This document shows positions 34,406 to 43,230 of a stretch of 64,000 nucleotides of DNA, piece by piece; the stretch's first letter is position 1, and the number at the start of each line of letters is the position of its first letter. The DNA lies in assembly GCF_000295955.2 (NCBI RefSeq), contig NZ_ALXE01000068.1, positions 57,304 to 121,303 on the forward strand. The letters run 5' to 3'. The DNA is from Pantoea sp. A4 (lineage in GTDB: Bacteria > Pseudomonadota > Gammaproteobacteria > Enterobacterales > Enterobacteriaceae). The notes beneath the pieces are model-generated. The model ran no database searches. It was not told the DNA's origin and saw only the letters and a list, made by a program, of their open reading frames with translations. The position numbers and the translations under genes were made by a program.

Positions 34406-35404
34406 TCAGGCATTAACGCCTTTCATTCCTTCCGCAGAGTAGCGCCCGCCTTTAATTTCAACGCGATGATGGATGCCATTCAGCAGCGCAATATCTTTAT
34501 CTTCAAGGGTAATCTCTGCCGCTTGCGCATTTTCGACCAGATAATCTGTATGTTTGGTACCGGGAATTGGCACTAACTTCTCATACTGAGCCAGCAGCCA
34601 GGCGATGGCTATCTGTCCTGGGGTGCAGTGATATTTCTCCGCCAGAGGGCGAATAACCTCCAGCAGTTGAGCGTTATGATCGAGGTTGGACTGTACGAAG
34701 CGGTCGTTGTGCTTGCGGAAATCCCCATCGACAAAATCACTGTTTTTAAGGTACTTACCGGTCAAAAATCCCCGACCTAATGGCGAGTATGGCACCAGTC
34801 CAATATCCAGTTCTTTTACCGTGGGCAGAATGTCTTCTTCAATGTCACGTGTCCAGAGTGAATACTCTGTTTGAAGTGCAGTGACGGGATGCACCGCATA
34901 CGCACGACGAAGTGTTGCAGCCGAGACTTCACACAAACCAATATGTTTAATTTTACCCTGCTGAACCAGTTGCTTCAGACACGCCATGCTCTCTTCAATG
35001 GGTGTCTCCTGGTTAATCCGGTGAAGGTAGAACAGGTCAATGCATTCTACGCCGAGGCGTTTAAGTGATTCATTACAGCAGCGGGTAATATAATCGGGTT
35101 GATTAATGATGGTTCGCGCGTAAGCGTCATCAGGTGAACGGAATACTCCACACTTGGTCGCAATTTTAAACTGATCTCGCGTTGCCTTATCAAGGCGTGC
35201 AAGAAAGTGACCAATAAGACGCTCATTGTGTCCCCGGCCATACTGGTCGGCGGTATCAATAAAGTTAATATCTAAATCCACCAGCTTATGTAAGAGCTGC
35301 AAGGATGCAGCGTCATCTGTGTCGCCATAAAATTCGCTCAAGCCCATGGCGCCATAGCCGATGGCACTGACACTAAGATTCTGGGATAAATTTCGGGTAC
35401 GCAT
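34406..35404 (-). CDS. Aldo/keto reductase
   Basis: A 332-residue NADPH-dependent aldo/keto reductase with a TIM-barrel. The catalytic tetrad is complete: D50 and Y55 (FIDTADQYGRGHNE), K84 (IATKCG) and H128 (FYLHRIN). The cofactor-binding segment PIPGTKHTDYLVENA is near the C terminus. The family is that of AKR13-type, YajO/YakC-like enzymes acting on aldehydes. It has its own promoter region (35405-35580) and is probably monocistronic. Confidence 0.85.
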   Translation of the reverse strand: MRTRNLSQNLSVSAIGYGAMGLSEFYGDTDDAASLQLLHKLVDLDINFIDTADQYGRGHNERLIGHFLARLDKATRDQFKIATKCGVFRSPDDAYARTIINQPDYITRCCNESLKRLGVECIDLFYLHRINQETPIEESMACLKQLVQQGKIKHIGLCEVSAATLRRAYAVHPVTALQTEYSLWTRDIEEDILPTVKELDIGLVPYSPLGRGFLTGKYLKNSDFVDGDFRKHNDRFVQSNLDHNAQLLEVIRPLAEKYHCTPGQIAIAWLLAQYEKLVPIPGTKHTDYLVENAQAAEITLEDKDIALLNGIHHRVEIKGGRYSAEGMKGVNA

Positions 35405-35523
35405 AGTTTCTCCTTTTTTTTCAGAAAGACTATTGTTCCACCCCCATGACGGTTTCTGAATTTCCAGTTTTGTGATACAGAAAAGGTATTAATGCACGCC
35501 TTCGTTGTTTTGGTTTGTTTAAA

Positions 35524-35575
35524 AAAGAACAGGTTAGCCGACCAAATGGCCTGCATAACCTGCTCGGCTAGCAGG
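35524..35575 (-). terminator. Candidate terminator after treC
   Basis: Within 60 bases of the treC stop the minus strand can pair CAGGTT with AACCTG or AGCCGA with TCGGCT, followed by TTCTTTTTT. A smaller hairpin CCTGCT / AGCAGG overlaps the first arm, so alternative folds compete. Confidence 0.5.
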
Positions 35576-35580
35576 ATTAA

Positions 35581-37263
35581 TTACTGTTTAGCAGGCAAAT
35601 AGTAATAGCTGGTTTCAAAAGGTCGTAGTCGTCGGATAGCCTCAGGCTTAGGGGGCACCGGATAATTGCTGAGCAACACCTGCCACTCGGCGGCTTCGAC
35701 GGGAACCTGAAAACACTGAGTTTCTGCCGTCATATTGCCGACCACCAACAGCGTTTGCCCCTGCCAGCGGCGCTGGTAACACCAGACCGCAGCATGTTGC
35801 GGCTGGAGATCCTGATAGTTTCCCAGCGTCAGAATGGCGTAACGCTTACGCAGCGCAATCAGCCGCTGATAGGTGTAATACACCGACTCATCATCCGCCA
35901 GTGCCGCCTGCACATTGACCTGCTGTACGTTATCCGCCAGCGGTAACCAGGGAACGCCTGTGGTGAATCCCGCTTGCTCACTGCTTTCCCACTGCATCGG
36001 CGTGCGGCTGTTATCACGCGATTTACAGGCCAGTATCGCCAGAATCTCACTTTCCGCCTGCCCGGCTGCCAGCCATGCAGCATGGATGTTGCGGCTCTCC
36101 ACATCCTGGTACTGATCAATCCGGCTGTAGTGCGGATTGGTCATCCCAATCTCTTCACCCTGATAGATAAACGGTGTTCCCTGCATACCATGCAGTAACA
36201 TGGCCCAGCATTTTGCTGCCGTGCTGCGGTGTTCGCCATCATCCCCAAAGCGTGACACGATGCGCGGCTGGTCGTGGTTACACCAGAACAGCGCACTCCA
36301 GGCAATGCCGCACATGCCCTGCTGCCACTGGGCAAACAGTTGTTTGAGGGCAATATAATCGGGTGCAGCCAGCGCCCACTTATTACCCGCCGGATAGTCC
36401 ACTTTGAGATGATGGAAGTTAAACGCCATCGACAGCTCTTGTGCAGTATGTGCAGCATAGCGCTGGCAGCGCTCCAGCGAAGTTGAGGACATCTCTCCTA
36501 CCGTCATCAAGCCCCGTGGCGTAAAGACCTCACGGTTAAACTCCTGCAAAAACTCATGGATACGTGGCCCATCAGTGTAAAAACTGCGCCCATCACCGCC
36601 CTCAATGTCATCGTGAAAATCTTGCTGCTTCGACACCAGGTTAATCACATCCAGGCGCAGGCCATCGACCCCTTTATCGGCCCAGTAGTGGCATACCGAT
36701 TTCAGTGCCGCACGCACCAGCGGATTTTCCCAGTTGAGATCGGCCTGCTCCGGCGCGAACAGGTGCAGATAGTAACTCTGGCGCTTTTCGCTCCACGCCC
36801 AGGCACTCCCGCCAAACTTAGACTGCCAGTTATTGGGTGGCGCATCGGGTGAGCCTTCACGCCAGATATAAAAATCGACCCACGGAAACTCGCCATTCTC
36901 GGCACGCTGGAACCACTCGTGCTGGGTGGAGGTGTGGTTAAACACCATATCAAGAACAATGCGCAAGCCACGTTGATGGGCCTGTGTGACCAGCTGCTCA
37001 AACACTTCGAGCGTGCCAAACATCGGATCTATCGCGTAATAGTCCGCCACGTCATAACCATTATCGACCTGCGGCGAGGCAAAAAAGGGGGTGATCCACA
37101 GTGCGTCCACGCCCAGCGCGCTGAGATAATCCAGCCGTTGCGTGATCCCTGCGAGATCGCCAATGCCACTGCCGGTACTGTCCTGAAAACTCCTGGGATA
37201 GATTTGATAAACGGTGGCCGTACGCCACCAGGGCAATGCCGCGAGCGCATGACTTTCCTGCAT
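35581..37263 (-). CDS. treC: Trehalose-6-phosphate hydrolase TreC
   Basis: A 560-residue GH13 enzyme that splits trehalose 6-phosphate into glucose and glucose 6-phosphate in the cytoplasm. PWWRTATVYQIYPRSFQDS is the typical start. Catalytic residues: nucleophile D205 (GLRLDVINLV), acid/base E257 (VGEMSS) and D331 (NHDQPRIVSRFG). It is about the length of E. coli TreC (551). The ATG overlaps the treB stop by one base (TAATG), with AGGAG 8 bases upstream; the longer frame runs into treB and is not used. Confidence 0.93.
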   Translation of the reverse strand: MQESHALAALPWWRTATVYQIYPRSFQDSTGSGIGDLAGITQRLDYLSALGVDALWITPFFASPQVDNGYDVADYYAIDPMFGTLEVFEQLVTQAHQRGLRIVLDMVFNHTSTQHEWFQRAENGEFPWVDFYIWREGSPDAPPNNWQSKFGGSAWAWSEKRQSYYLHLFAPEQADLNWENPLVRAALKSVCHYWADKGVDGLRLDVINLVSKQQDFHDDIEGGDGRSFYTDGPRIHEFLQEFNREVFTPRGLMTVGEMSSTSLERCQRYAAHTAQELSMAFNFHHLKVDYPAGNKWALAAPDYIALKQLFAQWQQGMCGIAWSALFWCNHDQPRIVSRFGDDGEHRSTAAKCWAMLLHGMQGTPFIYQGEEIGMTNPHYSRIDQYQDVESRNIHAAWLAAGQAESEILAILACKSRDNSRTPMQWESSEQAGFTTGVPWLPLADNVQQVNVQAALADDESVYYTYQRLIALRKRYAILTLGNYQDLQPQHAAVWCYQRRWQGQTLLVVGNMTAETQCFQVPVEAAEWQVLLSNYPVPPKPEAIRRLRPFETSYYYLPAKQ

Positions 37264-38693
37264 TATGCTGGCTCCTGCTGGGCTGGTACTGCGGCTGCTT
37301 TGAGATTGCGGCGGAACAGAGTGATGGTCAGCAACATCGGCACCAGAATCGCCACCAGCATGGCAACGGCAAATACTGACCAGAAAGTGGGCTGAATTGA
37401 GAGAATCCCTGGGATACCGCCCACGCCGATCCCGTTCGCTAAGACCTGATTCAGGCCACAGATGAAACCGGCCAGGGCAGCGCCGATCATCGCACACAGC
37501 ATCGGATAGCGATATTTCAGGTTCACACCGTACATGGCCGGTTCCGTCACGCCCAGCCACGCGGAGATGGCTGCTGGCACCGTGAGTTCACGTTCACGGC
37601 GATCGGGGTTGGCGATGATGATACCTACCACAGCCGCGCCCTGAGCGATATTGGAGAGCGCAATGACAGGCCACACGGGTGTGCCTCCGATGGACTGAAT
37701 CATCTGCATATCAATCGCCAGCGTGGTCTGATGAACGCCGGTAATCACCATTGGCGCATAAAAGAAACCAAACAGCGCCGTTCCCACCGGAGCAAAACTG
37801 CCGGTCATCGTCTGGCGGATAACAAACGCCAACCCTTCACCCACCGCGCGTCCGGCGGGGCCAATCAGGCTGTGGGCTAAAAACACCGCGATCAAGAGTG
37901 ACGTGACAGGCACCACCACCAGCGTCAATGAGGCTGGCACCCACTGCCTGAGCCTGCGTTCGATGAAGGCCAGCGCCAGCCCAGCAAACAGTGCCGGAAT
38001 CACTTGCGCCTGGTAACCTACCCGTTCAATCTGGAACAGCCCGAAATCCCATACGGCAGGTGCTTCACTGCCTAACAGGTAGGCATTCATGAGTTGAGGT
38101 GAGACCAGCGTGATGCCCAGCACGATACCCAGAATGGGCGAAGTCCCCATTTTGCGTGCGACAGACCAGCAAATACCCACGGGTAAATAGAAGAAGATGG
38201 CTTCGCCGACTAGCCACAAGAAATCATACAGCCCTTGAATACCGGGCCAGGATTGTATCAGGGTTTTTCCGTCACTAAAGACCACATCCCCCAATACATT
38301 ACGAATGCCAAGAATCAAGCCGCCACTTATTAACGCCGGTAACAGTGGGAAAAATATTTCAGCGAAGTGCGACAACAAAGCCTCATGCGGCTTCATGTTA
38401 CTTCTCGCTGCTGATTTAATATCTCCAGATTCCTGATGGGATATATTTAGCTGTTTAATTAACGCATGATAGTAATTATCGACATCAACCCCGATGATCA
38501 CCTGGAACTGCCCAGCGTTAGCAAAACAGCCTTTGATGCCCGCTAACTGGCGGATAGCCTCTGGATTGGCTTGTTCTGGCCGGTGCAACACGAACCGCAG
38601 CCGCGTAATGCAGTGAGAGAGTGAAGCTACGTTCTCTTTCCCGCCTACCAGTGTGATAAGTTCATGGATTATTTTATTATCAACTTTGCTCAT
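37263..38693 (-). CDS. treB: Trehalose-specific PTS enzyme IIBC, TreB
   Basis: A 476-residue PTS permease (E. coli TreB: 473). The IIB domain has the phosphorylated cysteine C28 in SLSHCITRLRF. The IIC membrane domain follows (FFPLLPALISGGLILGIRNVLG, GVHQTTLAIDMQMI, LGVTEPAMYGVNLKYRYPM). It imports trehalose as the 6-phosphate, the substrate of TreC, with which it forms an operon. There is no IIA domain, so it relies on another EIIA, as in E. coli. AGGGA lies 4-5 bases before the ATG; the open frame runs 38 codons further. No treR is in the window. Confidence 0.93.
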   Translation of the reverse strand: MSKVDNKIIHELITLVGGKENVASLSHCITRLRFVLHRPEQANPEAIRQLAGIKGCFANAGQFQVIIGVDVDNYYHALIKQLNISHQESGDIKSAARSNMKPHEALLSHFAEIFFPLLPALISGGLILGIRNVLGDVVFSDGKTLIQSWPGIQGLYDFLWLVGEAIFFYLPVGICWSVARKMGTSPILGIVLGITLVSPQLMNAYLLGSEAPAVWDFGLFQIERVGYQAQVIPALFAGLALAFIERRLRQWVPASLTLVVVPVTSLLIAVFLAHSLIGPAGRAVGEGLAFVIRQTMTGSFAPVGTALFGFFYAPMVITGVHQTTLAIDMQMIQSIGGTPVWPVIALSNIAQGAAVVGIIIANPDRRERELTVPAAISAWLGVTEPAMYGVNLKYRYPMLCAMIGAALAGFICGLNQVLANGIGVGGIPGILSIQPTFWSVFAVAMLVAILVPMLLTITLFRRNLKAAAVPAQQEPA

Positions 38694-38888
38694 GAAATCC
38701 CTTGATGTGCTAAAAAACAACAGCTGAAAATAATAATCAGCACGGGATTTATGTCGACAAAAATATCTCTTTAAGTTATCGCAGATCACAAAAAAAGCGA
38801 TAGACAAACAACGCTAAATAAATAAAAACCTGACGATGATCCAACTAATTAAATTAACGTGTTTAAGTAAATAGAAAAGCTAATTATA

Positions 38889-38924
38889 TAAAAAACCCTG
38901 TAATTCATGGCGAATTACAGGGTT
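38889..38924 (-). terminator. Intrinsic terminator after the FAH-family gene
   Basis: A 13-bp perfect stem AACCCTGTAATTC / GAATTACAGGGTT with a 5-base loop, followed on the minus strand by a T6 run. Confidence 0.93.
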
Positions 38925-38928
38925 GATT

Positions 38929-39765
38929 TCAGGCAATGGTATTACGCAAGCGCCCGATTTTTTCAATCTCAACTTCGATCACATCACCCGAGAACATAAA
39001 CAGTGGCGGGGTACGTTTTTTACCTACGCCACCCGGTGAACCGGTGATGATCACGTCGCCCGGTGAGAGGGGGCTGAACGCTGAGATATACTCAATGATG
39101 TTGGCAACTTTGTGCACCATACTGCCGGTCGTGTCGTTCTGCACTTCGCGACCATTCAGGAAGGTTTTAATTGCTAACTGCTGCGGATCGCCAATCGCAT
39201 CCGCCGTGGTCATCCAGGGACCGAAACCACCGGTTTGCGGCCAGTTTTTCCCGGCTGTAAACCAGGTGAACTGCATGTCACGTACGGTAGCATCCATAAA
39301 GCAGCTGTAACCGGCAACCACGTCCAGCGCATCTTCTGCTTTCACTGCGTGTGCGGGTTTACCGATGATGACGGCTAACTCGCCTTCAAAATCGAACTCT
39401 TGCGTGACTTCCGGTTTTAACAACTTAGCTTCGTGGCCTGCCAGAGAATCGGCAAAGCGAATGAACAGCGTGGGTGCATCCTGGGTTTCCGCAAACTCTT
39501 TGCGCTTATCGGCGTAATTCATGCCGACACAGAACACCTTACCTGGGTTTTCAATCACCGGCAGGAGACGCACTGCGGAAAGGGGGTAATCAGCGGGTTG
39601 TTTTGCCAGCTCGGCGAGGTCGCCTAAGCCATTACGTGCAAGCAGGGTTTTCAGGTCGGGACAGTCGCTACCGAAGCGCGCGCCAAGGTCCACAATCCCC
39701 TCTTTTACTACGATACCAAAACTCTTCGTTGCCTGGTCTAAATGATAAAAACTGCAAAGCTGCAT
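38929..39765 (-). CDS. Fumarylacetoacetate hydrolase-family protein
   Basis: A 278-residue FAH-fold enzyme. The metal-binding acidic residues are visible in FDFEGELAVIIGK (E..E motif) and ATVRDMQF (D), and the catalytic segment KVFCVGMNYADKR and the final TGSPGGVGKKRTPPLFM are typical. Members hydrolyse or decarboxylate beta-diketo acids, or act as oxaloacetate decarboxylase/tautomerase. GAGG lies 5 bases before the ATG. It is a lone gene between treBC and mntP, so its pathway cannot be told. Confidence 0.82.
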   Translation of the reverse strand: MQLCSFYHLDQATKSFGIVVKEGIVDLGARFGSDCPDLKTLLARNGLGDLAELAKQPADYPLSAVRLLPVIENPGKVFCVGMNYADKRKEFAETQDAPTLFIRFADSLAGHEAKLLKPEVTQEFDFEGELAVIIGKPAHAVKAEDALDVVAGYSCFMDATVRDMQFTWFTAGKNWPQTGGFGPWMTTADAIGDPQQLAIKTFLNGREVQNDTTGSMVHKVANIIEYISAFSPLSPGDVIITGSPGGVGKKRTPPLFMFSGDVIEVEIEKIGRLRNTIA

Positions 39766-39953
39766 TACTGCCTCGTTATGGATTTCAAAAATCGCGCGCA
39801 GGGTAACAAAACTGGCGCAAAAAATCGGCATCAAAGCATCTTTTTTCGTTTCAAAGCACTTTTTGTTGTTAAGCCACCTGTAGAGGCAGCCTGTCACGGG
39901 GATATACAGCAGATTATCGCGCCCCCTTTGTGGGAACGCGATAAAGAGGGGGA

Positions 39954-40526
39954 TTAGGCGAAGATGCCGAGATGTTCAGACAGGATAGTAAAACCAATCG
40001 CGATCAATACCACACCGCCCAGCACTTCAGCCCACTTACCCAGTACCGGGCCGATAAAGCGTCCAACCAGCACGCCGGTGGTCGCCATGACGGTGGTGGC
40101 CATGCCAATCATCAAAGCCGTAGTGACAATATTCACCTGCAGGAACGCCAGGCCTACGCCGACCGCCAGTGCATCCAGGCTGGTCGCTACGGCTGTCAAT
40201 GCCAGCACCATGAAGCCGTGGCTCTGCGGCGCTTCACAGGGTTCTCCTGCCGTCTGGCGCATGCCTTCCATAATCATTCTGCCGCCCAGTATCGTCAGCA
40301 GAACAAAAGCCACCCAGTGATCCCAGGCCATGATGTAGCGACTCGCCATCAGGCCAATGCCCCAGCCAATCAATGGCGTGAGCATTTCAATCACACCGAA
40401 GATCAATCCGGTGCGGAGGGCTTCTTTCAGACCCGGGCGATGTAATGCAGCGCCTTTACCCAGTGCTGCAGCAAAAGCATCCATCGACATGCCGAAGGCC
40501 AGAATCAGGGTGGCGATAAAAGTCAT
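39954..40526 (-). CDS. mntP: Manganese efflux pump MntP
   Basis: A 190-residue, six-helix inner membrane protein matching E. coli MntP (188) by recall: AFGMSMDAFAAALGKGA, EALRTGLIFG, TPLIGWG, GGRMIMEG, ATSLDALAVGVGLAFLQVNI. The paired DAFA/DALA aspartates are the transport residues of this LysE-superfamily pump. A MntR-type operator is 128 bp upstream. I could not recognise the yybP-ykoY manganese riboswitch that precedes mntP in E. coli. Confidence 0.93.
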   Translation of the reverse strand: MTFIATLILAFGMSMDAFAAALGKGAALHRPGLKEALRTGLIFGVIEMLTPLIGWGIGLMASRYIMAWDHWVAFVLLTILGGRMIMEGMRQTAGEPCEAPQSHGFMVLALTAVATSLDALAVGVGLAFLQVNIVTTALMIGMATTVMATTGVLVGRFIGPVLGKWAEVLGGVVLIAIGFTILSEHLGIFA

Positions 40527-40653
40527 ATGCATCCAATAGCGTTCACACGCGTCACAGCCTGCGTGATTCGCATATTTTTATGATTAACAAAAAGTGCGCG
40601 CAGTCTACCATGTGAAACCGCATAAAAAAAGACAGCAAAATCAGGGGTTTAAA

Positions 40654-40669
40654 TATAGCAAAGGCTATA
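40654..40669. promoter_or_regulatory. MntR operator upstream of mntP
   Basis: TATAGC-AAAG-GCTATA is a perfect palindrome that matches the enterobacterial MntR box core (ATAGCAAAGGCTAT) known from mntH, dps and mntP. It lies 128 bp before mntP and overlaps a possible minus-strand -10 (TATATT). Manganese-bound MntR should bind here. Confidence 0.82.
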
Positions 40670-40801
40670 ACTTTTACGCATGGCTAAATTTAGTGGCTAA
40701 GTTAGTGCTGTATAAGCATTTTTCAGGCCAGGTTAAACGCGGGATTGAAGCAATCGGAGGATTACCGGACAATACCCGCCTGGTGATTTGGGAAGATAAG
40801 T

Positions 40802-41044
40802 ATGAAAAATCCGTTAGAAACCCTCATTATTCCTGGTGGTATTCTGCTACTGGGCTTTCTCTCCGCGCTGCTTTTGCCTGCGCCATCGTTTGGTCTGCAG
40901 ATGGCAAAGCAGATCCAATCAACTTTGCACCTCCAGGATCTCAACCAGCTCTACACCATTATCTATTGCGTGTGGTTTCTCTTGATGGGCACGGTGGAGT
41001 TTTTCGTCATTCGCTTCCTCTGGCGGCGAAGCTCTGCGCGTTGA
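40802..41044 (+). CDS. Small two-helix membrane protein, unrecognised
   Basis: An 80-residue hydrophobic protein with two predicted membrane helices (IIPGGILLLGFLSALLLPAP and LYTIIYCVWFLLMGTVEFFVI) and a basic C terminus (RFLWRRSSAR). A GGAAG-like site is upstream (GGGAAGATAAGTATG). It is divergent from mntP, and the MntR box lies between the two, so manganese control of both is possible. A longer out-of-frame open frame covers the same DNA but looks non-coding. No family recognised. Confidence 0.65.
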   Translation: MKNPLETLIIPGGILLLGFLSALLLPAPSFGLQMAKQIQSTLHLQDLNQLYTIIYCVWFLLMGTVEFFVIRFLWRRSSAR

Positions 41045-41573
41045 ATGATCGGTTGCCGATGCCATAAGCCAGTCCTTATGGCCCGGCGCTGCATGAGACG
41101 AAGATTTTTGCCGCAAAAATGTAACATTATTTTTACACAGAGCCTGAAAAAGCCCCGTTTCTGTGAAAGCGCACGATTTCACCACGCAACAAATAGTTAA
41201 CATTTTCAGCCAGTTAAACAGACTGCGATTTTTTCTGTTGTCCGCCTCTTCCCTCTGCTATGACGCATTTATGCAACATTTTTACGTCATAACCTCCTGA
41301 GTTAGCGCTAAAAATTCCCTTATGACAGAGAGGGCGGGATGATTAATTCTTATGCTGAATCATTTCCGCCTTTAAAAAATAAACAAACGTTTAAATCCAA
41401 TGCGAGAATGTTATATTCGATAGCTATAGCATAACGTGCAGTTACGTTATCACCCCTTAACAGAACCTGAGTCTTAACCTTTGAGAAATAGCTTCACACG
41501 CCCTGCAGAAGCGTGACTATTTCGCCTGCGATTCTGTTGAGTATCAGGTCAACAGGAGAGGAGATCTCGCCTC
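41045..41573. promoter_or_regulatory. Long regulatory region upstream of mqo
   Basis: No gene seen in 529 bp. Inverted repeats: GCCATAAG / CTTATGGC (41061-41082, likely the end of the small membrane-protein transcript); ATTTTTG-CCG-CAAAAAT (41104-41120); a long hairpin GGCGG..ATGATT / AATCAT..CCGCC (41333-41370); and ATAACGT-N6-ACGTTAT (41431-41450), nearest mqo and the best operator candidate. TATATT at 41412-41417 could be a -10 box. No named site could be assigned. Confidence 0.5.
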
Positions 41574-43178
41574 ATGAGCAATACTGCTGTAAATCTGCCG
41601 CTGGCAATGAGTGTGGCTGCGGGCCGCGTTCAGGAAAGAAAAGAAGTCGATGTGTTGTTGATCGGCGCAGGCGTAATGAGTGCCACCCTGGGGACCTGGT
41701 TACAGGACCTGGAACCCGACTGGACCATTGAAATGGTCGAGCGGTTGGACATCATTGCTGAAGAGTCCTCTAACGGCTGGAATAATGCCGGGACCGGTCA
41801 CGCCGCACTGGCTGAGCTGAACTATACGCCGCAGAACGCGGATGGCACGATTGATATCAGCAAAGCTGTTGCGATCAACGAGTCTTTCCAGATCTCACGC
41901 CAGTTCTGGGCTTACCATGTTCAGAAAGGCAATTTGCATACGCCGCGCAGCTTTATCAACAGTACGCCGCATATGAGCTTCGTCTGGGGTGATGATAACG
42001 TTTCGTTCCTACGCAAACGTTTTGATGCGTTGCAAAAAAGCACCCTGTTCCGTGGTATGCACTTCTCGGATGATGCGGACAAAATCCGTGACTGGATCCC
42101 GCTGGTGATGAATGGTCGTGAGCCTGGCCAGAAAGTGGCTGCCACCTGGACCGAGATGGGCACCGATGTGAACTTTGGTGAAGTGACACGCCAGCTGATC
42201 GCTTCATTAGAGAAAAAAGAGAATTTCCGCCTGCAACTCCGTCAGGAAGTGCGTGATATTACACGCCTGAACGATGGCCGCTGGCAGGTGAAGTTGCACA
42301 ATCTGACCACCAATAGCTCGCGCACACTGATCGCCCATAAACTGTTTATCGGTGCTGGCGGTGCCGCGCTGCCTCTGCTGCAGAAATCAGGCATTCCTGA
42401 AGTGCAGGGTTACGCGGGTTTCCCAGTGGGTGGTTCATTCCTGGTAACGGAAAACCCGGAAGTGGTGCAGCAACATATGGCGAAGGTCTACGGCAAAGCC
42501 AGCGTGGGTGCGCCGCCGATGTCAGTCCCACACGTCGATACGCGCGTGCTGGATGGCAAGCAAGTGCTGCTGTTTGGCCCGTTTGCGACCTTCTCAACCA
42601 AATTCCTGAAACAAGGCTCACTGCTGGATATGTTCAGCTCGCTGAACGGCGGCAACCTGTTCCCAATGGTGCAGGTCGGTCTGAAGAATTTCGATTTGGT
42701 GAAATATCTGGTTGAACAGGTTCTGCAAAACGATAACGACCGCCTGGAAGCCCTGCGCGCGTATGTCCCACAAGCGAAAGCAGAAGACTGGCGTCTGGTG
42801 ACGGCAGGCCAGCGTGTGCAGATCATCAAGAAAGATGGCAAACAGGGTGGCGTACTGCGCCTCGGAACCGAAGTTGTGACCTCTAATGACGGTTCAATTT
42901 CCGCACTGCTGGGCGCTTCGCCGGGTGCCTCAACCGCCGCACCAATTATGTTAGAGCTGCTGCAGAAGATGTGCCCTGAGCAGATGAAGTCACCCGAGTG
43001 GCAGACACGTATTCGCGCGGTGATCCCTTCATGGGGTCGTAAGCTGAATGGTGATGTCGCGCTGACGGAGAAAGTGCTGGCGGATACCAGCCGCGTATTG
43101 CAGTTGACCTATGCTCCGGTCACGCCAACCGCCGCTAACGATGAAGCACGCGAAACGGCGCACGTTGTGGGAAAGTAA
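41574..43178 (+). CDS. mqo: Malate:quinone oxidoreductase
   Basis: A 534-residue FAD enzyme that oxidises malate to oxaloacetate and passes electrons to quinone at the inner membrane, a bypass of malate dehydrogenase. The FAD motif VDVLLIGAGVMSATLG is at 26-40. ESSNGWNNAGTGHAALAELNYTP, ISRQFWA, GTDVNFGE, ASVGAPPMSVPHVDTRVLDG and LLGASPGASTAAPIML agree with E. coli Mqo by recall. Two GGAG sequences lie upstream, the nearer 10 bases from the ATG, partly within a small GAGG..CCTC hairpin. A strong terminator follows at 43199. Confidence 0.95.
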   Translation: MSNTAVNLPLAMSVAAGRVQERKEVDVLLIGAGVMSATLGTWLQDLEPDWTIEMVERLDIIAEESSNGWNNAGTGHAALAELNYTPQNADGTIDISKAVAINESFQISRQFWAYHVQKGNLHTPRSFINSTPHMSFVWGDDNVSFLRKRFDALQKSTLFRGMHFSDDADKIRDWIPLVMNGREPGQKVAATWTEMGTDVNFGEVTRQLIASLEKKENFRLQLRQEVRDITRLNDGRWQVKLHNLTTNSSRTLIAHKLFIGAGGAALPLLQKSGIPEVQGYAGFPVGGSFLVTENPEVVQQHMAKVYGKASVGAPPMSVPHVDTRVLDGKQVLLFGPFATFSTKFLKQGSLLDMFSSLNGGNLFPMVQVGLKNFDLVKYLVEQVLQNDNDRLEALRAYVPQAKAEDWRLVTAGQRVQIIKKDGKQGGVLRLGTEVVTSNDGSISALLGASPGASTAAPIMLELLQKMCPEQMKSPEWQTRIRAVIPSWGRKLNGDVALTEKVLADTSRVLQLTYAPVTPTAANDEARETAHVVGK

Positions 43179-43198
43179 AACCCTGACGGCACCTAATC

Positions 43199-43224
43199 AG
43201 CCCGGCCTGTGCCGGGCTTTTTTA
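43199..43224 (+). terminator. Intrinsic terminator after mqo
   Basis: Perfect 8-bp stem AGCCCGGC / GCCGGGCT, CTGT loop, followed by T6. Confidence 0.93.
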
Positions 43225-43230
43225 TGTCCG

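Noticed and set aside
37263..37560. N-terminal extension of TreC by 99 codons
   Set aside because: It lies within treB in another frame; the TreC family start with AGGAG is at 37263.
38775..38790. CRP site upstream of treB
   Set aside because: Only one half (TGTGA) is good; the second half (ATAAC) matches the consensus poorly.
40527..40653. yybP-ykoY manganese riboswitch before mntP
   Set aside because: The conserved blocks could not be recognised by eye on the minus strand; a covariance-model search would decide.
40594..41067. 157-codon plus-strand frame covering the mntP upstream region and the small membrane protein gene
   Set aside because: It runs through the MntR box and promoter; the other frame gives a credible two-helix protein, while this one has no domain or ribosome binding site.
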